Positions 8,797-17,457 of a stretch of DNA of 64,000 bases are shown one piece after another (position 1 is the stretch's first letter; each line of letters starts with the position of its first letter). The notes beneath the pieces were generated by a model. That model was not told where the DNA came from. It saw only the letters and a list, made by a program, of their open reading frames with translations, and ran no database searches. The DNA is taken from the NCBI RefSeq assembly GCF_013185185.1, contig NZ_JAAZWE010000002.1:558001-622000 (forward strand), in the 5' to 3' direction. Origin of the DNA: Saccharibacillus endophyticus. Lineage in GTDB: Bacteria > Bacillota > Bacilli > Paenibacillales > Paenibacillaceae. The position numbers and the translations under genes are program-made.

Positions 8797-10074
8797 TCAG
8801 TCAATCAAAGCTTGTTCCAAATCGGCAATCAGGTCATCAATGTTCTCCAAGCCGACCGAGAAGCGCAGCAAACCGTCTCCGATTCCCCGTTCCAAACGAA
8901 CTTCGCGCGGCATTGCCGCGTGCGACATCATCGGCGGATAAGACAGAATGCTCTCTACAGCACCGAGGCTGACCGCGACCAGCGGCAGCTTCACTTTATT
9001 GAGCAGGCGCTTGGCGCGCTCTTCCGACCCTACGTCGAACGATACGACCGCGCCGTAACCCGCGGATTGCTTTTCATGAATTTCACGCCCCGGATGATCC
9101 GATAACCCCGGGTAGTAGACCGAGGCAATATCGTCTCTTTCCGACAACCATTTCGCCAGTTTGCGCGCGCTCGCTTCGCTTCGTTCCATCCGTGCGCCGA
9201 GCGTCTTCATGCCCCGGATCAACAGCCAACTATCCTGCGGTCCCAACACCGTTCCCAGACCGTTTTGCAGTTTTTTCAGCTGCACAGCCAATTCAGGAGT
9301 CCGTGCAACCGCAAGTCCCGCCAATACGTCGCTGTGTCCGCCGAGGAACTTGGTCGCGCTGTGCAGAATGATATCGACGCCTTGTTCGATCGGACGCTGG
9401 TAATAAGGCGTCATGAACGTGTTGTCGACCAGCGTCAGCAGATCATGCTCTTTGGCCCAAGCCGTCACCGCGCCGAGATCGGTAATCTTGAGCGTGGGGT
9501 TGGATGGAGTTTCCATGAACACCCCTTTGGTATTCGGACGCAGCGCGGCTTTGACTTGCTCAAGATCGGTCATGTCGACGAACGTCGTCTCGATATTCAT
9601 CCGGCTCAAGATCGTCGTCAGCAGGCGATACGTTCCGCCATAGACGTCCTCGGTTACGATCAAGTGGTCGCCCGCCGAGAAGATCATTAATGCCGCAGAA
9701 ATTGCTGCCATGCCGGATGCAAATGCGTAACCGCCTGCGCCGCCTTCGAGCAGCGAGATATAATCTTCGAGCGCTTGACGCGTCGGGCTGCCCGAACGGC
9801 TGTAATCATATTGCGGCGGATCATAAATATCGAAATGGTGGAACGTGGATGCCTGATAGATCGGTACGCTGGAAGCTCCCGTGGTCGGATCGATTTCGGC
9901 GCCGAAATGAATCAGCTTGGTATCGAAATGACAGTCTTTGAGTGCTTCAGCCGCTTCTTCGGGCGTTTGGAGCTGAGAAGGCGCGTGCTCGGCCTGCTCC
10001 GGCGTGCGTCCTTGCGGTTGAGCTGTTTTTTCCGTTCCTGTTTTCAAACTTTCTTCGCGGTTTTCGTTACTCAT
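8797..10074 (-). CDS. metC: PLP-dependent cystathionine beta-lyase (MetC-type)
   Basis: A 425-residue enzyme of the Cys/Met metabolism PLP family. The PLP lysine is in LHSATKFLGGHSDVLAG, and YSRSGSPTR and EDVYGGTYRLL are further family signatures. It should cleave cystathionine to homocysteine, pyruvate and ammonia. An N-terminal extension of about 50 residues rich in Glu, Gln and Thr precedes the conserved FDTKLIHFG start and is unusual for the family. The ATG begins one base after the metI stop, so it is probably translationally coupled. Assignment as beta-lyase rests on gene order after metI and on similarity to Bacillus MetC; these PLP paralogues are hard to separate by sequence alone. 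Confidence 0.85.
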   Translation of the reverse strand: MSNENREESLKTGTEKTAQPQGRTPEQAEHAPSQLQTPEEAAEALKDCHFDTKLIHFGAEIDPTTGASSVPIYQASTFHHFDIYDPPQYDYSRSGSPTRQALEDYISLLEGGAGGYAFASGMAAISAALMIFSAGDHLIVTEDVYGGTYRLLTTILSRMNIETTFVDMTDLEQVKAALRPNTKGVFMETPSNPTLKITDLGAVTAWAKEHDLLTLVDNTFMTPYYQRPIEQGVDIILHSATKFLGGHSDVLAGLAVARTPELAVQLKKLQNGLGTVLGPQDSWLLIRGMKTLGARMERSEASARKLAKWLSERDDIASVYYPGLSDHPGREIHEKQSAGYGAVVSFDVGSEERAKRLLNKVKLPLVAVSLGAVESILSYPPMMSHAAMPREVRLERGIGDGLLRFSVGLENIDDLIADLEQALID

Positions 10075-10075
10075 A

Positions 10076-11260
10076 CTAAGCCTCTACTCCTTCCGTCTCG
10101 CGCAATGCGGCTTTCAATGCACCGTCGATATCGGCGATCAGATCGTCGATATGCTCAATACCGACCGAGAATCGCAGCAATTTGTCGTCCACGCCGATGG
10201 CATCGCGGATTTCCTGCGGAATATCGGCATGCGTTTGGATCGACGGATACGTCATCAGCGACTCGACGCCTCCCAGACTTTCCGCGAAAGCGACCAGCTT
10301 GATGTTGCTCAGGATATGTTCAATCCAACGCGCGTCTTTGACTTTGAAGGAGAAAATGCCCGTATTTCCGCTAGACTGGCTATTTTGAACTTCATGTCCC
10401 GGATGCTCCGGCAGGCCCGGGTGATACACCGTTTCGATCTGGGGATGGGTTTGCAGGAAACGGGCCATCGCAAGCGAGTTGCTCTCGTGGCGTTCCATCC
10501 GAAGCGCCAGCGTTTTCATTCCGCGCATTAATTGGTAAGAGTCGCTCGGACTGAGTACCGCGCCGATCGAATTATGCAGGAAGAACATTTCTTCGGACAA
10601 TTCTTTTCCTTTAGTCACGATCAAGCCCGCAAGAACGTCGTTATGACCGCCCAGGTATTTGGTTGCGCTGTGCACGATAATATCGGCGCCAAGCTCGATC
10701 GGACGTTGGAAGAACGGCGTGAGCAGCGTATTGTCGACAATCGTCAAAATACCGTGCGGCTTGGCCCAGTCGGCTACGGCTTTGATGTCGGTTACCATCA
10801 TCAACGGATTGGTCGGCGTCTCGATAAATACGGCTTTGGTATTCGGCGTGCGCAGTTTTTCGATGCCTTCGAGATCATTCGTATCGACGTAAGAAGCGGT
10901 GATGCCGAATCTGGACAGAATCCGTTCAAGCAGACGATATGTTCCGCCGTACAGATCCAGCGATACGATCAGATGGTCGCCTTGGCTGAACAGAGCAAAG
11001 ATCGTTTGCAGTGCGGCCATGCCCGAGCTGCATGCAAAGCCGGCGTCGCCGGATTCAAGATTCGCCGATGCTTCTTCCAGCACGGCGCGGGTCGGGTTCT
11101 TGGTGCGCGTATAGTCAAAGCCCGTGCTGCGGCCCAGCCCCGGGTGGCGATAAGCGGTCGAATGATAAATCGGGAAAGTGACCCCGCCTGTCTGCGGATC
11201 TTCAAGGGAACCGATCTGGGCCAATGCGCTTTCGATTTTGAGCTGTCTGTCGTCCTTCAT
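10076..11260 (-). CDS. metI: Cystathionine gamma-synthase / O-acetylhomoserine thiolyase (MetI-type)
   Basis: A 394-residue PLP enzyme joining O-acetylhomoserine with cysteine, or with sulfide in bifunctional members. Family signatures are FDYTRTKNPTR, SLDLYGGTYRLLE and the PLP-lysine segment VHSATKYLGGHNDVLAG. It matches Bacillus MetI closely in layout. An ATG at 11266 is in frame, but the AGGAGG abuts it, whereas the ATG at 11260 has a 7-nt spacer and is the likelier start. It supplies cystathionine to MetC, whose gene follows immediately. The acyl donor agrees with the acetyl-specific MetA encoded upstream. Confidence 0.88.
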   Translation of the reverse strand: MKDDRQLKIESALAQIGSLEDPQTGGVTFPIYHSTAYRHPGLGRSTGFDYTRTKNPTRAVLEEASANLESGDAGFACSSGMAALQTIFALFSQGDHLIVSLDLYGGTYRLLERILSRFGITASYVDTNDLEGIEKLRTPNTKAVFIETPTNPLMMVTDIKAVADWAKPHGILTIVDNTLLTPFFQRPIELGADIIVHSATKYLGGHNDVLAGLIVTKGKELSEEMFFLHNSIGAVLSPSDSYQLMRGMKTLALRMERHESNSLAMARFLQTHPQIETVYHPGLPEHPGHEVQNSQSSGNTGIFSFKVKDARWIEHILSNIKLVAFAESLGGVESLMTYPSIQTHADIPQEIRDAIGVDDKLLRFSVGIEHIDDLIADIDGALKAALRETEGVEA

Positions 11261-11301
11261 GTTCATTCCTCCTAAGGGTGGGTGAGACGCCTGGGTCGGG
11301 C

Positions 11302-11527
11302 TGTCTTGAAGTTCCTATTCGCATTGCTTCGCTGGGGGCTGCGGGAGAAATTCGTTCGAGTCGCTGTCTCACTTAGAAAGCTGATTGGAATTTTTATAAG
11401 GAAACTTTCTAAGTTCAAAGGCCAACATCTCAATGCATGTTACCGTAGGTTCTCTTCGAAAACCTATATTTCACTGAATTTCTCCCTCCGCCACGTTATC
11501 GCTTTGCTTCGACTAGGAACTTCTTGA
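11302..11527 (+). repeat. Structured intergenic repeat, subfamily 1, copy C
   Basis: The longest copy. The outer arms AAGTTCCTA and TAGGAACTT enclose GCGGGAGAAATTCG / CACTGAATTTCTCCCTCCGC. The inner stem pairs TTAGAAAG with CTTTCTAA. The conserved blocks CGCTGTCTCAC, GATTGGAATTT and GTTCAAAGGC match copies A and B. It occupies the metA-metI gap and could influence transcription from metA into metIC. Confidence 0.75.
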
Positions 11528-11579
11528 CAGACGGACTTCGGCGGGATGGGATGTAAGCAAAAAGAGTTAAAAGATTTTT

Positions 11580-12533
11580 TTAAATGCCTGCGCCGTAGTC
11601 GCTGAATTCGGCTTCTTTGGATTGGTCGACCTGGTCGAAAGGCGTTTCTTGGTAGACATAGTAGTTTAGCCAGTTGGAGAACAACAGGTTGGCGTGGGCT
11701 CTCCATGAGGATAACGGCTTTTTGGTCGGGTCATCACCCGGGAAATAATTTTTGGGAACGGCGACGTCAAGGCCTTTGGCGACGTCGCGGTCGTATTCCC
11801 ATTTGAGCGAGAGCGGGTCGTATTCGGAATGGCCCGTGGCGAAGATTTGTTTGCCGTCTTTGGTTGCGACGAGGTAGACGCCGGCTTCTTCGGATTCGGC
11901 CAGGATTTCCAATTCCTCGCTGCGCAGAATGTCTTCGCGCTGCACGTCGGTATGACGGGAATGCGGCACGTAGAAGGATTCGTCGAATCCGCGCAGGAGC
12001 TGCACATTGGTTTTATTCATCGTATGCGGAAATACGCCGAAACATTTTTCGGCCAACGGAATTTTGCTCACGCCGAAATGGTGATACAGTCCCGCCTGCG
12101 AAGCCCAACAGATATGCATGGTCGAAGTCACGTTCTTTTTCGTCCATTCAAAAATCTGACGAATTTCTTCCCAATAGCTGACTTGTTCGAATTCAAGCTG
12201 TTCGACCGGCGCGCCGGTAATGATCATGCCGTCGAAGCGCAGGTGTTTGATCTCGTCGAATGTTTTGTAAAAGGTATTCAGGTATTCTTCCGATGTGTTT
12301 TTGGATGTGTGAGAGCTTGGGTAGAGTAGTGCAACGTCGACTTGGAGCGGCGTGTTGCCGATCAAGCGCAGTAGCTGCGTTTCGGTTGTTTCTTTGGTCG
12401 GCATTAAATTTAAAATCGCGATGCGCAGCGGACGGATATCCTGGCTGTACGCTCGGCTCTCGTCCATGACGAAGATGTTCTCCTTCAACAGTACTTCCAT
12501 AGCCGGCAAATTATCAGGTACTTTAATCGGCAT
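11580..12533 (-). CDS. metA: Homoserine O-acetyltransferase (MetA family)
   Basis: A 317-residue cytoplasmic enzyme of the MetA (HTS) family, first committed step of methionine synthesis. Catalytic Cys142 lies in [15 protein letters not shown], and His235 and Glu237 lie in GHSEYD, completing the triad-like site. Residue 111 is Glu ([10 protein letters not shown]). In this family Glu111 is linked to acetyl-CoA use and Gly111 to succinyl-CoA use, so an acetyltransferase despite the MetA fold is the better call. The ATG follows AGGAGTG. It sits behind the SAM-I riboswitch, so S-adenosylmethionine should repress it. Confidence 0.93.
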   Translation of the reverse strand: MPIKVPDNLPAMEVLLKENIFVMDESRAYSQDIRPLRIAILNLMPTKETTETQLLRLIGNTPLQVDVALLYPSSHTSKNTSEEYLNTFYKTFDEIKHLRFDGMIITGAPVEQLEFEQVSYWEEIRQIFEWTKKNVTSTMHICWASQAGLYHHFGVSKIPLAEKCFGVFPHTMNKTNVQLLRGFDESFYVPHSRHTDVQREDILRSEELEILAESEEAGVYLVATKDGKQIFATGHSEYDPLSLKWEYDRDVAKGLDVAVPKNYFPGDDPTKKPLSSWRAHANLLFSNWLNYYVYQETPFDQVDQSKEAEFSDYGAGI

Positions 12534-12641
12534 CTACCATTCACTCCTTTTTGTTTTTTGGACTTTCTCGAACCTTGAATTTGAGCGTCGATCTATCAGG
12601 CATTCGGCAGCCGAAGCACCTTTCGAATGTACAAATGGGTA

Positions 12642-12678
12642 CAAAAAAGACCTTTTCCGGGCAAGCCGAGAAAGGTCT
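12642..12678 (-). terminator. SAM-I riboswitch expression-platform terminator
   Basis: On the minus strand GACCTTT pairs with AAAGGTC, with an inner CGG/CCG pairing, followed by TTTTTT. It lies about 20 nt after the 3' strand of aptamer helix P1, the expected place for the SAM-stabilised terminator of metA. Confidence 0.85.
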
Positions 12679-12696
12679 ATAGAAAGCTAGCGCCTC

Positions 12697-13277
12697 TCTC
12701 ATCTGTCAGTTACCATACGTTGCGAACGGAAAAGGCGCATTGCGCGAACGGAAGCATGATTTCGTTCGGCTGCGCGATTTCTCCAAAGATTGGGTACGAG
12801 CGTCTAACGGCAAGTCGGGCACGGGCGCAACGTTTCTGTGACGGGAACTCCGATCGGCGCATAACGACGTCGAACTCGGACTTCACTGGGATACACGGAT
12901 AAACGTTGACCTATACGACAGGCGTTGAACGGCTTGTGCCTCACCTTGGATCGCATGGTTGCTTCCATGACGAGAAAGTTTGAGCGTTATTCGCAAAGTC
13001 GGACATGAGCGTTACGTTGTCGTGACGATAAATGCTGTCGGCCCGCTGGTCGCTTGCCTCGGATCGCACTCTGACAACCTTAATGACGCCCATGAGAATG
13101 ACTCTTAACGGCTCGTGCCTCGCCTTGGATCGCATGGTTGCTTCCATGATGATAGACACTGTATGACTCGTGCCTCGTCATCGGATCGCATGGTAACTGC
13201 AAGAATTAGCACCGTACGACGAAGTCGCCGGTTGCCGGGTTTCATCGGGCTAGTCCCTCCACCTGCTCTTGATAAGA
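12697..13277 (-). promoter_or_regulatory. SAM-I (S-box) riboswitch of metA with a large P4 insertion
   Basis: The 5' half (13277 down to about 13189) matches the S-box consensus: TCTTATCAAGAG, GGTGGAGGGACT, GATGAAACCCGGCAACC and GGTGCTAATTCTTGCAG in order. The 3' half is at 12719-12697: ATGGTAACTG then ACAGATGAGAGA. P1 forms from TCTTATC (13277-13271) and GATGAGA (12703-12697). P4 forms from CAGTTACCAT and ATGGTAACTG. About 469 nt separate the two P4 arms, where S-boxes normally have a short loop. The insertion holds diverged copies of a GGATCGCATGG-containing unit (plus-strand sense). The SAM-binding parts look intact. Confidence 0.88.
12928..13200 (-). repeat. Four diverged repeats inside the riboswitch P4 insertion
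   Basis: In plus-strand sense each unit carries GTGCCTC, a short gap, then GGATCGCATGG. Copies start at about 12928, 13045 (degenerate), 13108 and 13164; the last includes the 5' arm of P4. Copies 1 and 3 are nearly identical over about 40 nt and extend into GTTGCTTCCATGA. The irregular spacing (56, 66 and 113 nt between units) suggests duplication of the P4 arm followed by decay, not a CRISPR array. Confidence 0.75.
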
Positions 13278-13360
13278 TTCCACTTTTCGACCGGCGCGCG
13301 AACGCCGGAGGAAGTATTCAATTGTTGGATTCCAGCTTGCGCCGGAAGAACTTTAGATCA

Positions 13361-13388
13361 ATTATACACGAAATCAGTATTCAGGCAA
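13361..13388 (-). promoter_or_regulatory. Probable SigA promoter of the SAM-I leader and metA
   Basis: On the minus strand TTGCCT (13388-13383) and TATAAT (13366-13361) with a 16-bp spacer lie about 85 nt before the first P1 strand of the riboswitch. Confidence 0.6.
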
Positions 13389-13407
13389 GAAGCAGCTTAT
13401 ACAGGAA

Positions 13408-13647
13408 TTAACCATTTTTTTGCACACATTCGTGAATAAAGATACCGGGGTATGCACAAAAAGCCCGTATGCTCGCACATTCGGGCTTTTCGGTATAGCT
13501 GACGGGCTCTGTTATTTTTTCGATAGGCAATACAAAGTTCGATTCATGAAGTTTAAACGCTGAATCATGAGGGCCTATGCTCAGTTGAATGGTTTCAGGG
13601 CCGTTTTCGAATTGACGTAGTTGTAAAGACTTACTGCCGACCTTCAC
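13408..13647 (-). CDS. Doubtful short ORF downstream of a hypothetical gene
   Basis: A 79-codon frame with a GTG start overlapping the last 17 nt of the preceding hypothetical gene. No family is recognised. The last third runs through a clear terminator hairpin (13458-13491), which argues against it being translated to the end. The translation shows no signal peptide or membrane segment. It may be a coupled small protein, but chance is equally likely. Confidence 0.25.
   Translation of the reverse strand: MKVGSKSLQLRQFENGPETIQLSIGPHDSAFKLHESNFVLPIEKITEPVSYTEKPECASIRAFCAYPGIFIHECVQKNG
13458..13491 (-). terminator. Terminator downstream of the 117-residue hypothetical gene
   Basis: AAAAGCCCGAATG pairs with the TACGGGCTTTTT side on the minus strand; the A and T runs are symmetrical, so it may work in both directions. 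Confidence 0.8.
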
Positions 13648-13984
13648 GCATCCTTTTCATCCAAGGCAAAACTTCGCTCTGAATTCTGGACATGCAGCTG
13701 TGCAGTTCTGCCCGCAATGTTTCTTCGCAATCATAATCAAACCATTCTTCATAAGGTCGATTCATCCAGAGATCCACTTCCGAATGAGGTCGGCGCAGGG
13801 CAAAATTGACATTCATTCGCCGAACGTCGCTTCCGTCTTTTTGAGTCGCTTCCGTCAATAATTCTACCTTTTCCATAAAGCCGTCGATCTCGCGCCGCAA
13901 GCACCATCTGGGCCACGTCCCGCTTAATTCGAATCCCTGTAATTCCAAGGTTTCACGGATGATCTTCGCTGCTTGGATTGCCAT
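13631..13984 (-). CDS. Conserved-looking hypothetical protein, 117 residues
   Basis: I do not recognise the family. The protein is soluble, with no signal peptide or membrane helix, and is rich in Trp, Arg and Glu (WPRWCLRREIDGF, VDLWMNRPYEEWFDYD). The alternation of short strands and helices and the C-terminal amphipathic helix suggest a small alpha/beta fold. The ATG follows GGAAGCGGCAAGC, a usable ribosome site. It stands alone, divergent from corA, with a terminator downstream. A function cannot be given from the sequence. Confidence 0.6.
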   Translation of the reverse strand: MAIQAAKIIRETLELQGFELSGTWPRWCLRREIDGFMEKVELLTEATQKDGSDVRRMNVNFALRRPHSEVDLWMNRPYEEWFDYDCEETLRAELHSCMSRIQSEVLPWMKRMREGRQ

Positions 13985-14402
13985 GCTTGCCGCTTCCTTT
14001 CCGCCCTCGATCTTTTTCTACATTTTAACGTTCTTGAAGCCGATAGTGTAAGCATAAACCTTCACAAACAAAGCCTTGAAAGCCCTCAGGGGGCAAGGTA
14101 TACTTAACGAGGGTTTTATGAAAACAATTTTGAAAGCAAGAGGTGAATTTCAGATGGACGGCGACCCGAGGCCCAAGCGTAAGAGAACGCAGACTCTAGT
14201 TCAACAGCAGAAAAAACGGCCAACCGGCGCACTGCCTCCACTTCTGGACATTCGCTGACAGAGGCCTTCCTGGCGACTGATTGCTTCAGCCGTGTCGGGA
14301 CGACGCACGCTTCTTGGCGCCGGCCTGTTTTTTCCTGCGTTCTCCCGCAAATTCGAGACTATTCATGGACGACCGATGTCCCATTTCGAAGGAGTGAACG
14401 GC
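13985..14402 (+). other. 418-nt intergenic region upstream of corA
   Basis: No recognised gene. A 60-codon frame (14076-14258) has no ribosome site and a low-complexity Lys/Arg/Gln translation. I searched by eye for the Mg2+-sensing M-box, which often precedes Mg2+ transporters, and did not find its conserved elements. The repetitive CCTCAGGGGGCAAGG / AACGAGGG segment near 14090-14115 may be promoter-proximal but is not assignable. Confidence 0.4.
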
Positions 14403-15344
14403 ATGAAAATCCGGCATGTAAGAAACGGCGTATTTACGCTGATTGAAAATGAAAATCTCGCTGAAACTTTAAACGCACCCGAGGAAGGCTTTTACTGGAT
14501 CGATGCCGACCTTGACGATATTACCTTGCTCCAAGTCACGTTCGGTATGCATGATCTGGCAGTGGAAGATATGCTCGGCGAGGAAGAACAACGGCCGAAG
14601 ATCGAAATTTACGAAAATCACTATTTCACCGTCGTGAACAGCATCCGCTTCGATAATGAAGAAATCTTTATGCGCGCGCTCAACATTTTCCTGGGTCGGC
14701 ATTTTGTCATTACCGTCACCCGGCAAAAAATCCACGAACTGCGCACGGTCAAGCCGATCATGTGGGAAGAGGAAGTCAATACGCCCGACCGCTTCATGTA
14801 TCTGCTGATCGACCGCGTGGTCGACAACTTCTTCGCGGTCGGCGACCGGATCGAAGACCAGATCGAACAGCTCGAAGAAGATATTTTGATGAACACCAAA
14901 CGTACGCATCTGAACGATATCATCGGTCTGCGGGCGGAAATTCTCTGGTTGAAAAAAGTACTGGTTCCGCAGCGCGAGGTGATCAACATCTTGAACAAGA
15001 AAGACCTGCGCTTGATCGACGACGAACTGCAAAAATACTTCAGCGACATCTACGAAAATACTGTTAAAGTCTCCGAAGCTTTCGATACGTACCGCGATCT
15101 GATGGGCAACTTGCGAGAAGCCTATCAGTCCAGTATCTCGAACCGCGCGAACGAAATCATGAAGGTGTTTACCGTGATTACGACGATCTTCATGCCGCTT
15201 ACCGTGGTGACGGGCATCTACGGGATGAACTTCGACCATATGCCGGAGCTGCACTGGACTTATGGCTACCCGATGGTCATCGGTCTGATGATTGTGCTGG
15301 GCTTGACGATGTATCTGTTGTTCCGCAAAAAAGGCTGGCTGTGA
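14403..15344 (+). CDS. corA: CorA-family magnesium/cobalt transporter
   Basis: A 313-residue inner-membrane channel of the CorA family. A cytoplasmic alpha/beta N-domain and a long helical stalk (about residues 130-250) precede two C-terminal membrane helices. The family's selectivity motif GMN appears in GIYGMNFDHMPEL just before the last helix, and the protein ends in a basic tail (FRKKGWL), as usual. It works as a homopentamer. An in-frame ATG at 14292 exists, but AAGGAG at 8 nt from the ATG at 14403 fixes the start. Single-gene unit ending at its own terminator. Confidence 0.93.
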   Translation: MKIRHVRNGVFTLIENENLAETLNAPEEGFYWIDADLDDITLLQVTFGMHDLAVEDMLGEEEQRPKIEIYENHYFTVVNSIRFDNEEIFMRALNIFLGRHFVITVTRQKIHELRTVKPIMWEEEVNTPDRFMYLLIDRVVDNFFAVGDRIEDQIEQLEEDILMNTKRTHLNDIIGLRAEILWLKKVLVPQREVINILNKKDLRLIDDELQKYFSDIYENTVKVSEAFDTYRDLMGNLREAYQSSISNRANEIMKVFTVITTIFMPLTVVTGIYGMNFDHMPELHWTYGYPMVIGLMIVLGLTMYLLFRKKGWL

Positions 15345-15366
15345 CGGGTTTCCTTTCACGGACGGC

Positions 15367-15416
15367 AAAAGACCGTTTCGATCTTCCTCTGCCGGGAGTC
15401 CGAAACGGTCTTTTCT
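15367..15416. terminator. Terminator between corA and the convergent HRDC gene
   Basis: AAAAGACCGTTTCG pairs with CGAAACGGTCTTTTC around a 20-nt loop; A and T runs on both sides suit the convergent arrangement. Confidence 0.85.
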
Positions 15417-15454
15417 TTGGCTGGCGTCGAGGTTGATTCGTACCGTTTGCGCGT

Positions 15455-16585
15455 TCAGTCCGATCCGGTTGCGCGTTGGGTCTTGGAACGTTTGACCGCA
15501 GCAGGCGCGATAACAACCTGCGGCGACGACGCATCGGCCTTGCTACCGTTTTCCGCGGCGTGCGTGGAAGCAGATTCCGTTGTTCGCTGGACTTCCCGAC
15601 GGTATCGGATACGCAGCAGCCGCAGTTGTTCGTATAAAATGTCCTGTCCCGGCTCGCTCGGCGGTTCTTCTCCGTAAACCTTTTTCAAAACAGGTTTGAG
15701 GAACGAGTCGCCCAGTTCCGCGTAGGCCTCTTTGACCGCCAATTGCTGCTCTTGCGGAACCAACTGGATTTCGTGTTCGATGACCGCTTCGAGCGAATAG
15801 CCGTTCTTTTCCAGCGACTCCATCATTTCGACCAACTCGCGCCGCTCCAACCCGCTTTCCTGGCTGATCTGGGCCAGCGAAACGCAGGTGCTGCCGGAAC
15901 GCGTCGATTCAAGCAAAAGACGGGTTGCCCGCACTCGCTCCGCTTCGCGTTTGAATTTGCGTTCTTTGCTTTTGTACGTCCATGCTTCGAATTCTTCTTC
16001 GTCGAGACGATGCTCTACCCAATCCAACGGGAACGAATGCTTGCGCTCGATCGGCCGCGTATGCTCAAGGATATCTTCGCCGTAACGGTTCACCGTGCTT
16101 TCGCCGATTCCCGGCAGTTCCCGAAGTTCTTCGAGCGTCTGCGGCAAAAAGGTACCGATCAAACGCAGCGCGCGGTTGGTCGCGATCAGATAAGGCGCGC
16201 GATGTTCTTCCGTCGCTTTCACCCGGCGCCAGGCAGACAATCGTGCATACAACTCTTCGTCGGCGCGCAGTTCGCTGTAGCAGATCAGCTTCTGCGTATA
16301 GCGGCCGCGCTGACCGGATTCGAGGAATTCCTGAAACGTGTCTCGAATGATCGGGCGATACCCTTCGGACAATTTGGCCGCAAGCTTGTGCCGGTATACG
16401 GCAAGCATCTCGTTCCACATATCGCCTTCGTACCAGATTTCGCGCTCCGACTGTTCCCGATTGCCGCCGGCTTCTTCATGCCAACCGCATGTCCACAATC
16501 CGCCTTCTTCTTCGATCCACACCTGCGCGCCGCCGACTTCGTGTTCCCGTTCGATTTCCATTCGGTTTAAAAAAACGATTCCCAT
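15455..16585 (-). CDS. HRDC domain-containing protein
   Basis: A 376-residue soluble protein. Residues about 108-174 form an HRDC domain (LYARLSAWR, NRALRLIG, LRELPGIGESTVNRYGEDIL), a helical nucleic-acid-binding module otherwise found in RecQ helicases and RNase D. No helicase or nuclease motif accompanies it. A winged-helix-like segment follows (about 240-300), and the C-terminal 50 residues are low-complexity. Likely a DNA- or RNA-binding accessory protein; its role is not known. The GGGGGA site before the ATG at 16585 is preferred over an in-frame start at 16636, which lies in the upstream terminator. Confidence 0.78.
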   Translation of the reverse strand: MGIVFLNRMEIEREHEVGGAQVWIEEEGGLWTCGWHEEAGGNREQSEREIWYEGDMWNEMLAVYRHKLAAKLSEGYRPIIRDTFQEFLESGQRGRYTQKLICYSELRADEELYARLSAWRRVKATEEHRAPYLIATNRALRLIGTFLPQTLEELRELPGIGESTVNRYGEDILEHTRPIERKHSFPLDWVEHRLDEEEFEAWTYKSKERKFKREAERVRATRLLLESTRSGSTCVSLAQISQESGLERRELVEMMESLEKNGYSLEAVIEHEIQLVPQEQQLAVKEAYAELGDSFLKPVLKKVYGEEPPSEPGQDILYEQLRLLRIRYRREVQRTTESASTHAAENGSKADASSPQVVIAPAAVKRSKTQRATGSD

Positions 16586-16626
16586 CTCAATCCCCCGCCT
16601 TTTCGCGAATTTTTCAGCCGAAACGC

Positions 16627-16668
16627 AAAAAAACACCCCTCCTACATGGATATGTAAGAGAGGTGCTT
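16627..16668 (-). terminator. Terminator of the MOSC-domain gene
   Basis: On the minus strand GCACCTCTCTTACAT pairs with ATGTAGGAGGGGTG and is followed by TTTTTTT. It separates the MOSC gene from the HRDC gene. Confidence 0.88.
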
Positions 16669-16754
16669 CCTCCGCGCTTGTATGCTGTTAGGCTTATCAT
16701 ACCCTTTATATGGAAGGGTCGTCAAGCTAAGTTGCTTCGCGCATGCGCATGCTC

Positions 16755-17414
16755 TCAGAGTTCAGCTTCCAAAGCGGCCAGCCTTTTTACCAAAGAACCT
16801 CGCCAGCCGTCGGCCAGCTCTTCGATGGCCAGCAGACTGCGAATCGCTTCCGCGTCGTCTTTCAGCTTATACTTGATTTCGTTGGCACGCATGACGGTCA
16901 TCCCTGCCGGGTGACGCTCCAGCAGCTCAACTTGATCCCCCGCCTGAACCGCACCTTCTTTTAACACCCGGAAGTAAAAACCGCTGTAGCCCGTGTCCTG
17001 CACCTGCGCAGGCAGCTCCAGGACGCCGTAGCGTACCGACAGCTTGAAGCACGGTTGCCGCGGCTGGCTCAACTGCACCACGGCTTCGCCGATCGCAAAC
17101 GTGTCGCCGATGCAGAAATCTTCTTCGGCTCCGCCTTCGATCGACAGATTTTCGCCAAAAGCACCGGGGCCGAGCTTCGGCAGCACGCCGTTCTCCCAGA
17201 AAGGAAAGCGATCCGTCGAATAAACGCATGCCGCTTTATCCGCGCCGCCGTGATTTTTCAAATCAGCCTGTCCGTCGCCTGCAAAGCCCAATTTGCTCAA
17301 GTACACGGCCCCGTCTACCGGATGCTTGAAAATACCGGTCTCGACTTCCTTTTTGCCGTTCGGCACCGCCTTGGGCAATCCGACATTCACTGCGGCAATC
17401 CGCACGTCTTTCAT
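16755..17414 (-). CDS. MOSC domain protein (YiiM type)
   Basis: A 219-residue cytoplasmic protein with a MOSC domain: GDGQADLKNHGGADKAACVY and GAFGENLSIEG are typical, and the presumed sulfur-carrying Cys lies in QPRQPCFKL. MOSC proteins bind molybdenum cofactor or pterins; the YiiM subgroup detoxifies N-hydroxylated base analogues in other bacteria. A C-terminal helical extension (from about residue 165) is the 3-alpha domain often following MOSC. The ATG at 17414 is preceded by AGGAGG at 8 nt. Substrate unknown. Confidence 0.85.
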   Translation of the reverse strand: MKDVRIAAVNVGLPKAVPNGKKEVETGIFKHPVDGAVYLSKLGFAGDGQADLKNHGGADKAACVYSTDRFPFWENGVLPKLGPGAFGENLSIEGGAEEDFCIGDTFAIGEAVVQLSQPRQPCFKLSVRYGVLELPAQVQDTGYSGFYFRVLKEGAVQAGDQVELLERHPAGMTVMRANEIKYKLKDDAEAIRSLLAIEELADGWRGSLVKRLAALEAEL

Positions 17415-17457
17415 TCCGTCCGCCTCCTTTATTCTGAGATTCATTATGGCATGGATC

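Noticed and set aside
12928..13200. CRISPR array
   Set aside because: The repeats are few, diverged and irregularly spaced, lie inside a riboswitch and have no cas genes nearby.
14076..14402. Mg2+-sensing M-box or a leader peptide upstream of corA
   Set aside because: The conserved M-box segments were not found, and the 60-codon frame there lacks a ribosome site.
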